This document shows, in pieces, positions 1-11,900 of a stretch of 64,000 nt of DNA. A program made the position numbers and the translations under genes. The notes beneath the pieces were generated by a model. The model was not told the DNA's origin and did no database searches. It saw nothing but the letters and a program-made list of their open reading frames with translations. The stretch comes from Paulownia fortunei. Its lineage: Eukaryota; Streptophyta; Magnoliopsida; Lamiales; Paulowniaceae. The stretch covers positions 19,076,278-19,140,277 of the forward strand of contig CM033114.1 in the NCBI GenBank assembly GCA_019321725.1. The letters run 5' to 3'. Numbering within the stretch: position 1 is the first letter of the stretch; the number at the start of each line of letters is the position of its first letter.

Positions 1-839
1 ATTTTGGAGACCCTATTTGTAACTACAAATGGTTAATTTTTTTTTTCCCCTTCACAGAAACTAATGTATCAATTGTTTCAAGAATTGCAGTAGGACTATA
101 GGTTATTCTTTTTATTACTTGTTAAAGTAGGAAATATTGTTCTTGTTTTTGTTTGTGTGTTCATTAGGGAGTATTTGAGAAGACTAGTTTATTGGAATAA
201 TACACTTTATGAGAGTTATTGACAAGTTTTGACTGTACCATTGACTTTAGAAGTAATTATTTCCTTTCTAGTTATTTTTTAATTTAATTTTTTCAAAGAC
301 AATATATCTAGTGAGTTCGACAGGTTAGACTTGTTGGGGTACAAGTCCAAGGGCAGGGCGAGTCCGGGTCTCGAATTTATATTTTTCTTGACGAAGCGGG
401 TCTCGAATTTAGTTAGAGCCGCATCCATTGACATCTCTACCTATCATTAACTTGAAAAATATGGTTTTGATATTGAAATAGCTCTCACAGTTTCATCACA
501 TTCTTATGAGTTATTATTAAGTTTTCAAAATTTTCTTATTATTATGAAAAAAAATATTTTTTAATTAAGATGGTAGTAGCTATACATTTATAAAAAAATA
601 CTTAAGAAAAGATCTAAAGTGAAACTTAATTTAAAAAAAATAATTTTAATATTCTAATTATGATGTTGGAAAATCATGTCTTATGGAGTAACATAAATGA
701 GATGAGAATCAAATTATCTTTGAATCAAACAAAATTGAAAAATAAATAAAACACAAATATTAGATAAAGAGAACTCAATAAAAATAAATAAATTAAATAA
801 ATCTGAATAAAACAATATTTTAAAATACCAATGAATTAA
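1..839. other. AT-rich intergenic flank, no gene seen
   Basis: No open frame with coding character or conserved motif was seen on either strand. A slightly GC-richer patch at about 310-430 contains the phrase gggtctcgaattta twice (near 364 and 399). That resembles the decayed repeats common in plant intergenic DNA, but it could not be assigned to a family. Confidence 0.6.
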
Positions 840-1476
840 AATATATATTAATAAATAATGAAGTTCTTAACAACTTTATTGTGAAAAAAACATAATATTC
901 AAATAAAAACAATTCTTAACATTGATTAAAATTAAATTAATACGTGAAAAGTAAATTTTGCCGATCAAACTGCTTTTTGGGCATTATTTCATAATTATGA
1001 ACCAAATAAGATATATCACGAAAAACTTACACTTATAATTTCTTGCAAAGTAAAAATTAAAATAATCTCAATAATAAACATAAAAAGTGGAATCAAATAA
1101 GTTAAAAATTAAAAATTAAAAACAATAATGAATATTTTTTAACTAAAATAAGCAATATTTGTTAAAAATAAAATAATAATAAAATTTAAAAAGTTAGTAT
1201 AAATACCTTTTAGAAATTTGTATTAATAATAAATTCCATTGCCTCAAATTTTAAAAAAAATAAAATTTAAAATAATTTTAAAACATCTTTAAATTTATTA
1301 AATTTACATATTTAAAATAAAATTACAAAATTTTGAGGGGAGTGCAGCTGGGATAATTTAATTATTCTAAAATCATAAGCTTTATATATAAAAAACAGAA
1401 TTCTGAAAAATTGAGGGGCATATATAAAAAAAATAGAATTGTCAAAAACTGAGCCCCCTCTCGCTCTATGATCACC
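840..1476 (+). mobile_element. Decayed hAT-type MITE, copy 1 (inverted partner of 60807-61552)
   Basis: This stretch aligns over several hundred bases with the reverse complement of the element at 60807-61552. Shared blocks include gtggaatcaaataagttaaa (about 1088-1107), the ATTATTTCATAA block near 982, and ggataatttaattattct near 1352, followed by a short gaggggc-type end at about 1415. The left end and any terminal inverted repeat are eroded here, so both limits are approximate. The family is assigned through the better-preserved right-hand copy. Confidence 0.6.
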
Positions 1477-1575
1477 TCCATTCCGACTCGGTTCTTTTTC
1501 ATCAAAGCATCTCTAAGACCTGGATTTTATGGGCTCCTACAAGTTCTTCACACGTATGAGCCATTTTAAACTTAA

Positions 1576-1771
1576 ATGGAGATAAAATTACCAGCACAAA
1601 GACAACAAACTCAGCAAAACAAAAACGAGCGAGAGATCAATTTATGGGCAGCAACAACAGACAAGCATCCCACATGGAGATAAAATTAACAACAAACTCA
1701 GCCAAAAACAAAAACAAAAACAAAAACTAGCGAGAGATCAATTTATTGGCAGCAACAACAGACAAGTATCC
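1576..1771. repeat. Two-copy tandem duplication, 98-bp unit, in the LTA3 3' flank
   Basis: Unit 1 is 1576-1673 and unit 2 is 1674-1771. Both start atggagataaaatta and share gcgagagatcaattta followed by ggcagcaacaacagacaag. They differ by small indels in an A/C-rich stretch. The block lies 320-515 nt past the LTA3 stop codon, so it may fall in or just past the 3' UTR. Only unit 2 carries an AATAAA hexamer. Confidence 0.85.
1742..1747 (-). terminator. Candidate poly(A) signal for LTA3
   Basis: The minus strand reads AATAAA here, about 345 nt past the LTA3 stop. Plant near-upstream elements are loose, so this is only a candidate. In the sister duplication unit the same place reads tttatg, so the hexamer is absent there. 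Confidence 0.35.
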
Positions 1772-2090
1772 CTCGCGTTCATTGTTCCTTTACAGGAGAA
1801 AAGAAACAAGCAAAACTTTGCGCTTGATCTTTGTCGTTGAACAAAAAACTCAGGAGCAATTGATGCTGAAATATTGACAAAGTCTAATCTTATGTGGGTG
1901 CTTGGCCCAAAAAATGGAACTTATCAAAGGTAAATTCTGCAAAACGTAAACTGCACAACAGAAGAATCAGCACCAAGCTCTAGGAGAAGATCTAGACCTT
2001 TCTGAAATCCAGCTTATGATCTAAGAAATTTCCCATTGCAGTGGCCATTCAGTAGTATTATGTTTTTCCGAGAAAATAACTTCTATGCCA

Positions 2091-5000
2091 TCACAAAAGA
2101 AGCCTTTGAATATCACTGAAATTTGATTGTAATGCTGCCACGAAGGTGCCTGCAAAACAGATTATTTGTAACAACACATACAAGAACGAATACGGTAAAG
2201 GAGAAATGAACCACATTGTTAACAGTAAAAACAAAGAAACAACAACTATCATCTATGCACCTCATTGAGAAAAGATGAAAAGTTATTGAAAAAAATGACT
2301 GGAGAATAACTTATAATAAAAGTCACAAGTCGAGAAATACTTCTTGGCTTGTAATCAGTAAACAAACAGATCTACAAAATTTCAAAATATTCACTTGGTC
2401 TTCATTTGAAAATTACATGCCCACCGTTTCAGAAGAACAATCCTGAGAATCACATCAATTGAAGACCATTAGTCTTCTGACGTTTTAGCATTGGCATTAG
2501 AGACCAAGAGTATTTGGCAATTTTGAAAGCCTCTCATATGTATACAGAATATATCATCTGACCTGCTAACTTTAATTCGTTTTTTCTTCTTTGGTTTGGA
2601 GAGAGAGAAATAGAAGAGGAGGGTCACAGCAAGGAGATGACCGCTAACTATCAATATTAATGATGGGGAAATGCAAGACATTTTTCACAATAAAATGAAA
2701 ATGAATCCTCATTGATTAAATACCTCCAACTTTTCCATCAAAAATACGATGGTCAGCAGACAATGTTAAATTCATTTTTGTAACAACAGCAGGCTTCTCA
2801 ATCCCTGGAAACGAAGAATATCCAAGTTAAAAAATAATCACATAATAGAGCGTAACAGAATGTTGCATTGAACAATGAGCATTGATGTACCATCATCTCC
2901 AATAACTGGTTCAACAACTTGATTGCCACGACCAACAGCAAGAATACCAGCCTTCAAGAAGGAAAAGGCCAAATTATCAAGATACAAATAACGCAAATCC
3001 ATAATAGACCCCAAGGCATATATAGTCAAAATGAATTTTTAAAAACTTTACAAGCTAGTTTAAGTAATACTGATGTTATTTTGGGGCTAGAGACCAAGTT
3101 CAAGTAGACTTCCTCTCCACATCATAAATATCTTGGCCTATGTGGCTGCAAGCTGATATATTCACATATAAATTGCATTTGTGTATATATATTCATATTT
3201 AAATGGTGTCCGTACACACACACTCTCAGAGAGAGAGAGGGAGATAGAGAGAACCTGGGGCGGATTTATAATTGCACAAAAGTGATCCACAGGAAACATC
3301 CCCAAATTTGAGATGCTGCATGAAGAAGGCAAAATTTATAATGGTTTAGGAAAAGAAACAAGGACTGGGTAATTCATTATGTTGATGTATGACCAAATTA
3401 AGTGTAACATGAAGTCACCTGAAAGTGCCGCCTTGGAACTCATTTGGCTTAAGCTTTCCAGCCCGTGCTTTTTCAGCAAGTTCTTTAACCTATAGAAACA
3501 GCAAAAGTGGAAAGAGAAAAAAATGTGTAATCTAGAATGAATGAAATCATAAATTTAAATGGCCCATAAAACGACAAGACATTTTAGACAGAAAACATGA
3601 CCCGGTGCACACCTCTAAGGAAATTGATGATATAGACTTCTGATCTGCATTTCTAACTATTGGAGTCATCAAGCCCTGAAATTGAGAGAGAACATGGTGA
3701 GAGCCATGAGACCAAAGCTATTAATTGTTGAGAAACACAAAGTGGATATCTCACAGAATACCTTCTCTGTAGCAACAGCAATAGATATGTCAACCGAATC
3801 GCATAAGACTATTTCACCTTTTATGGCATCCCAATAAGCTGCATAGTTAGTTAATATTCAGCACGCAATTATAGAAGAGAATCAGAAGTAAGAGCAGCAT
3901 TCAAATGAACAGAAGAATTACACTACTCAATCTCATGTAAACTGTTTCATGGAAGCTATTAAGAACCAAGGAACTCAAAGTCAGCAACAAAAAAATGAAT
4001 GATGAATTCAACCTTTCAATATCCAATGAAGGTAATTGTTTTCTTGGATATCGGATGACCACCTTATCTAAGAGCTAAGTTGTTAAAGAGAATAAATATT
4101 TAATATTAATTGTCTCCAAGGACACCCCCTCATTTTCAGGCAAGTTTCTTTTTTAAGGTCAAGCATATGGAATTCTTTTTTTCATAATTGGGCAGCAATA
4201 ACACTTGACTGAGGAAAATTAGTAGGCTATGTGGTCCTAGAGGATGAAGTAGAATATTGCACTTCAGCCAGTCAATTCAGAATACTTACAAGCTTATATT
4301 TGATTTATATTGTTATCATTATTATTGTTGTTGTTGGCATCAGTGTCTAGTCAATATCAGAAAAGGAAAAAGTGTCGGCACAAGATTTCATATAAAACGG
4401 TAATTGATAATTGTGTTTGTGCTCTAATTTTTGTGTTAAGAGTTACAGATGAAACATGTATGACTGATGAAGCTTAGGTGAAAAAATAATCAGGCTTGGT
4501 GGTCCAAGTGAAAGAATTGCAATATTGCACTTGATTATTTTAGTTGAGGGAGGTGTGGTCAAATTAATCTACTACAGTTCACCTAGACAATTCAGCCGTT
4601 GCTTCCAATCCTTCTAGGTATGATGTTTCTGACCTTGAGCTCAAAAATAATATCTTTGAGATTCTCTCTTCACGAGGAAAGCTTGGGTACAATTTCAATG
4701 TATTGAACTCAAGATCTGTGACAATAAAAGCATCAACATAGCCACAAATGTTTGGGAAAATAACAAATCTTCTGATATTACACAACGATTGCTTGCTGTT
4801 CAGCTTTACTTGGGAAATCTATCAGAGTTAGTAGGGGATCATTACGCTAATAAGACTTCAACCAACTTGAAGATGTGAAGTTGTCGGAAGTATTGAGCAA
4901 TAAATGGTTTAATATACATGAGAGGCACCTATGTATTCAAAGAACAGACTGCAGCAGGTTATTACTTCTCATTGCACTTTGGTACTAGCCAGAGTGTTTT

Positions 5001-5999
5001 CATAATCATAGAGATGAATGGAAGGTCGGTAACAGTTTGGATCTTATCCCATGACAAAAATCTAGGTTTCAGTCTTGTCCTATAATCGATTGGTGTGAGG
5101 TTTGGACATGGGCCTGTGAACAAATCGAGGTGTATCTGAACTGTAAAAGATTGGCACCAGTGGAGTGGACGCAATACTAAGGTGGGGATGCCTTAGGTAG
5201 TGGATCTAGGCCCAACTAATGGCTTTCATTTTATTTTTTTGCCTTTTCCATTAATCATATCTATACTCGATATTTTATGGGGAGATAGAAATGCAATAAA
5301 AAGTTATTATTGTGAGTCATTGTTCAACTGTACTTGGTACGATCCTGCCTTTTACTAATCAAAGACATGCAAATTTTCAGGACCTTTCACTTCTTTGACA
5401 ACAGTAGAATCATTTGAACTGAAATGGCAAAGAGGTTTTTCCATGCTCCATTTCCACATAGGAAAACCTTTTGTCAAAGAGATAGCATTCATTTTAGAAC
5501 TTTCGAAGAGTCATGTTATGCTTCATGACTGACTCACTTCAGAGTGGAATTTTTTTTTTTTTTTCCCTCTCTTCTCCTCAGTTGAGTCATCTTCCTTGCA
5601 AACAAAAAGCAGATGATAAACACGAAAATTATTACCATTTGCTTCTGGTACATTTCTCAATGCAATAGCAACTGCTTTGATCACAATATCATTTACTGAG
5701 ACTTTAACATCATACTTCGCTGCAAAGCAAAATAAAAAAATGAGATCACTCAGCTCATAATAGTGCTCCATTCACATTAAGGACCAATAGAGATAAAAAC
5801 TTCCTACCTTTAAGCTCCTTTCTGAATGAGAGAAGAGGATCCAGTATAACATCTAGTACAAGCCATTGAGAAATAAGTATCATACTTATACCATAATACG
5901 TATTGCTAAAAGAGAACATATCAACGAATGATTGAAACCTGTCGATAAATATAAATGAGGTGTGGATTGTTTTGATTCCAATAAGCGTGTTGCTATGAC
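2091..5999 (-). other. LTA3: LTA3 exons 14-23: acetyltransferase catalytic domain
   Basis: Residues 421-640. Exon 14 (5939-5999) encodes [20 protein letters not shown]. Later landmarks are [47 protein letters not shown] and [10 protein letters not shown]. His613 and Asp617 in the last motif are the HxxxD catalytic signature. The protein ends IQRLLL followed by TGA. Intron 16 (3839-5635) is 1.8 kb and contains no recognised gene. Confidence 0.93.
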
Positions 6000-8900
6000 C
6001 TACAAACATTCAAGATAACATTTTTCATATAATTATGAGAAGAAAGGTTAGCAAAGATAATGAACAATGGTAGTATGTCTATACAACCCCTGCTAATAAT
6101 TTTCATCTTACGGAAGAATCCTACAAAGAAAATCTTCCCAATGTAGACATAAACCAACAATTAAGCACGCATTTCTAATCTTTCCAGGATAATCAAGTGC
6201 AATCTGTCCTTTAAACCTGATACCATCAGGCCTCTTATGTATGGATGAATAAGCAAGACAACTTCAGGATGAAATTCTTAGGTGGATGCTATGGGCTCAG
6301 GTTCTGTGATGGTGTTCAGAGAAAGCATAACAGAAAGCAAGATTATTTAAGATAATTGAAATGAACCACATTAATGGCAAATAGACTAAATATAGGTGTT
6401 TAAGAGAAAAATATGCGTCCGCATGAATATCTGTTTGACAGTCCATTAAAAGAATGAAGAATTGACACATCTCTTGTGTTTAACGCTTTGGCATCTTCTT
6501 CAAACGTGGGTGCATTTAGGCATTAGAACTGATTTCTGTTTGTAAATTGGTGATATCACTGAATGTAGTAAAACATGTAGAATGATTATATACAGAAAGA
6601 ACGAACATCTTTTCTGTGGTGAAAAGTGAGGCAAATTTGATTAGTACCAGCCCTATGAAAAAGCTAACCGATAAATATGTAGGTACTAAGGAGCACAGGC
6701 AGCAGGATCACATTAGCACCTCTTTGGTAGCATAAAATCAACAACTTCTTCCATGTTTTTTTAAAGACAAGGATCTACACAAGCAAATTACCTGCGTGGC
6801 CTTATATTAACAATGTTTCTCAGACTAATAAATACTTCCCTTTGACCACCAGACAAATTCTACTTAAAATCTCCGTATAATTTATGCTTCACCATTACCA
6901 CAATTACATTCACTTAATCAATTCTTTTGATCCACAAAATTCAACAAGCTTGTATTCTCACTCAATATGGTAGCTGTTAAATCCTTTCTAGTGAAAACCG
7001 GAAACTTTCACAAGGATTCATTACAAGCAGAATAGCCATAGGCATATACAATATAATCCTGCAATTGGAGAAAAGTTTTCTCCAGGAAATATTCCGTCCA
7101 TAAAACTTTTAGAAAACTTTTGAATAAACTCAGATTTATCTGACACCAATTATTTATTAAACCGTCAAGAGAAAAAGACAAAATAACATATAATCAAGAA
7201 TATTCATAAATTTAACTCAACAATTGATTGCATAAGTACCTTGCGAATTTGACTATTTGGCAGATCTTCATAAGTATCTGTCTCCTGTACAGTGGATTTT
7301 GATCCCATTGGCACGGAGGAGGAGGTTTGAGGGTGCACTGGAGGTGACGAAGAAAACTTCTCCTTAGATCCAGAGACACTGACAGATCCTTTTCCAGACT
7401 TTATTGCAGTTAAAACATCCCCCTTTAGCAAAGTACCACGGGGACCAGATGCTGTTATTGATGATGTATCTAACCCATGTTCTAAAAGTAGCAACTTTGC
7501 AGCAGGACTAATTCGATTAAAACTTGTTTTCTGAGTTTTGACATCCTCTGCATTACTTTGTTGAACAGGCCTTTCATCTTTGACACTCAGATTACCAGTA
7601 ACAGATGCTTTTACAGCTTCAATGTCATTAGGATCCTCAACCTGGCAAGACATATATCCCCATATGAACTATGATCATTTGCTAATGATGCAAAATCAGC
7701 AACATGGGAAACTGCCTTTTCTTTTTAGTGAGGGAAAAATGTGGTATAGTACAATTTTACGCATTATGCACTCACAGTTATTGCAATGGGCTGCCCCACG
7801 GCCACCTCTTTCGATCCTTCTGGAGCCAAAATTTTGGCCAAGAACCTGCATTCAACATTCCAAACTATATTAAAATACACGAATTTTTGAAGTAGGGATT
7901 GCAGTACTCATGAGAACTACTACACTATTATAAAGGATTATACCTAATTCCGATGAAAGAAATGCTTTCCTTCAACATACTAAAATAAGAATGGCAAATA
8001 CCCCCACTCCCTCCCTCCCTCCTCCCGCCCCCGAGTGGGTGGCGAAAGCGCTCAAATTTCAAATAACTGTCTAGCAGTAAATAAACACCTTATCAAACAA
8101 CTCAAGACACACGACTTCAAGGAAGAATAAAGAATATAATAGATTGGCTTTCTTGTTTTCTATTGTTTTGTTTAAGGTGGTCGTGTCGATTTTTTTGTCA
8201 GACTCATATGATCAATCAAAAGTTGTTACGGAACAGTAGACACGTTTTCAAGATCCCAAACTCCTAAGAATTCAACAAATAATGTTGAACATTTTTATTA
8301 CCCTTCTTCAAGACATTCAAATTCAAGGGTCGCTTTGTCTGTTTCAATTTCACAAATAACATCACCAACCTCAATCTGCAACAAGCAGAGGAAAAAAAAT
8401 GCTGTCAAATCACTGTAAAGTAGTATACACATAGAATCTATGTCGTCGATAAAATAATGTATGACCTTATCGCCTTCTTTTTTCCTCCACTTTGCAATAT
8501 TACCCTGGTTCTGTGGATCAAAAGAGAAAAAGAAGAGAAAGGAACACTCTTCAGCAGTGAACAAAAGATTGAAAAATAATATTACAGCATACGACTTAAC
8601 AACATGAACTGTTCTTACCATAGTTGGTGATAGAGCTGGCATTTCAAGAACAATGTGAGGAGGAAGTTCGGCTGTGCTGATGTTCACAGAGCTTGATTCC
8701 TGTGTGCTATCTCCATGAGTCACTGTTTGTTCACTGGATGTTTTATCTCCAATTTCTGACCCACCAACATTTGCAGGAATATTAGCTATATCATCTGGAT
8801 CCTCAACCTAGTTAACCAGATCAAAATCAGTTTTCACATTATATATTAGATGATCTAACAACATCAAACAGAACTAATCTCTTAAGAAGGAGAAAAACAG

Positions 8901-11900
8901 TAACAGCAGATGAATAATTTGGGAAGACTATTGTTCTAAAAGCATCTTCATCGGCAAAAGCTTGGCAGTGTAGCTCAAAAAAAATTTTATCACATGGATT
9001 GAGGTTATCAGAAAAGGATTTTGGCTTTATGATTCAAGTTTAGAGGTGGCCCTTGATAGAGTGGAGTGGAAAAAAAGGATCCGGGATGACCCAAGATAAG
9101 CAAGGGATAAGGCTTAGTTTAGTTGAGTTGAGTTCTAGTATTCTAAATTGCAGTATTCAGACAAACTCAGGCCATGTAATGATATATTTAGCATTTGAAA
9201 CTTGATTTTATTCTGCACAACATATAGGGAAACATAGAAAAGAGAGAATAACATTAGAAGTCTAGGGCACATAACTGTAATTGCTATAGGCTGTCCTACA
9301 GGCACATCCTTTGAACCTTCAGGCAGCAGTATCTTAGCCAGAAACCTGCATATTATGTTAAATTGGAATTAAATGTGCTGTCAGGTAGACTGCATAAAGT
9401 TTTCTTGGGGTGGATAAGGTAATTGTATTAATACCCAAGAATGAACAAGAACATCAAATCAATCACAACCCAACAACAACAGCATTCGAGGGACGTCTAA
9501 ATCAAGATATATGCAAAACCAAACCTAAGCACTAGGGAAGCTATCAAGAAAAACATAACTAAATCTACACTCACACGCACTAAGAAGCACTATGAACATA
9601 AAACTATATGGAAACCAACCCAGAAGACAAACGTAGAAACACACACATGGAGAAGGAAAAAAACAAACAAACAAACAAACAAAAATAAGAAAGAAAAGGA
9701 GAAAAAGAAAAACAGCAACAACAACAACAACAATGAACTCAAAAGATGGTTATGAATAAGGCACAAGAGTATATGTAATTAATCGCATAAAAGGATGCAT
9801 CATGGACTTTTCAATTTACAACATCAATCCATCACTAAACAATATAAATGCTCACTCATCCTAAAATTTTGAGACAATGTGTTACTAGTTGATGCAAGAA
9901 AACTTTTACAGTAATATACTTGACAATGTTTCAATCTAATAATAAATGCACTTTTCATGGGAATTGGCAGCCTATCAACATGAAACAACAGATTAAATCC
10001 AGAATTTACCCTTCTTCGAGACATTCAAACTCCAGGGTAGCTTTGTCTGTCTCTATTTCACATATCACATCCCCCACTTCAATCTGTTGGATCCAGAAGC
10101 AGAAAAAAGGTCGCATAAACTTACATCTACTTAGATATCTCATCTACACTCTGCAGTAAATCTTTCATACTTTGAAGTCATCAAATATTTTTCTGCAGTT
10201 ACATTTGAGTGATCCTGTATGTCAGGGAAATCTATGAAGGACCTAGTAATTGCAACTGACCTTATCTCCCTCCTTCTTCCTCCACTTCGCAATGTTACCT
10301 TGACTCTGTAAGAAATGGAAAAACACATCAGAATTCTCAATGACTGAGCTAAACTGTTTTCATATGTACATCCCTTATAGTCATGTTACCATTGTAGGTG
10401 ACAAAGCTGGCATTTGAAGCACTGTATGCTCAGGAAGCTCTGCAATAATATCAAAACTTGATAATAAGTACTCAATTCAAATAAAACATCAGCAAGTAAA
10501 GCCAACAGGTTCTCATTTATGTTCTTTAGAATAACAACAATACTAGAGCTTTAAGGGTTGATTACTTGGACACTATAATCTTTAGCAGAAGTCTCTGGAG
10601 AGTGAAGACCCTGCTTTTGGACAACACAGAGACTTCTCTCCTACTGTTCCTTTGCCAAAAGGCTTCTAGAACTCTCTTGAAATGTAGGAAAGCTGACTAA
10701 GGTAAGGTTAGCTCTATCTGCAGCCTGAAGTTTCAGACTTATGCGCTCCATCACCATGTTGCTCTCTAACCTCCCTGTATTTTCTTTTCCAAGTCTTACA
10801 GAAGCAGTATCTAGGATTAAAAAATTAACTCCACCGGCGAGCGTTCCAATGCCGGATGCCGAAAGTCAACAGACGAGTTCAACCAACTGTAATAATCTTC
10901 TATGCCAAATAAGGGGCCACACTCCTATGTACAATGCAAGAGCAGACGGAGAAGCAACTATACCTTTCCCAATTGAGTTAAGACATTGATTATCTTAGCT
11001 ATTTCTATGCGTTTTAGAAGTTCAACTTGATAAATAATCTTCAACTAACAACTTTTGCAAGAAGGTAAATATTTGAAGTACAAAATTTCAAAATTGACTC
11101 TAAAAAATTAGACATGAAAATATGGGATGATAAAGAAGATAAGCAGAACAAAAACTATTAATCGCAAGGAGCAACATAAAATGGTGACACAAATTTTAAC
11201 TAAGCCAGCTTCATCAAGTTGACACCCAAAAATGTCAGAATTAAATTTGGATAATAGGTTTATGTTGAGTGGAAAGAGTTGTACCTACAGATGAATAGTG
11301 GCGGACACCAATTTGAAACTGTAAACCCACATAACTATAGTTAGAAAAAGAATGTAATGGTTAAAAGAAAAACATTAATACAATTTAAGCACCAACCTTA
11401 ATCTTAGAAGAATCATCATGAACGCCATTGACCAATGAAAAAGATGCTGGCCTGCTGAATTTCATCATAAATTAATGGAAACAAGAAATATTAAACAATG
11501 GATCTACATGTTCAGTTAATTTGATCAATATTACCCCAAGCAAACTGTCGGATTAGAACTGGAAATTTTACTTTCCTATCTGAGGCGATGAGGTAAGAAA
11601 ACAGGGAAGGGAACCAGTTTAGGATTACAAGGAGGCTATGCCATGACAGAAGTGTTGAAACATATTTCCTATACCAGGACAAAAAAGTTGTGCAATATTG
11701 TTAACTTGCAATGCAAGCTGGCCACTCGGACTTACGGCTCAGTTGTCAAGTTGGATTGAATAGAAAAAAAGAATGCAGAACTGCTGAATCGGAAAAATTG
11801 GATGCTATCTATAGATTTGTATGGGCTCAGTTCATGAGGCGGACTTGGACCATTGACATAAGCTGCAGGGTAAACCACTGCCGTAAACTAAATGTCCCTC

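Noticed and set aside
5755..6009. 84-codon minus-strand ORF
   Set aside because: It overlaps LTA3 exons 14 and 15 but reads exon 14 in the wrong frame and reads through introns.
5860..7239. Apparent loss of the VIARRLLESKQ exon of LTA3, which would make it a pseudogene
   Set aside because: Closer reading found the 61-nt exon at 5939-5999 with TAG acceptor and CAG/GTTTC donor, in correct phase. The gene is intact.
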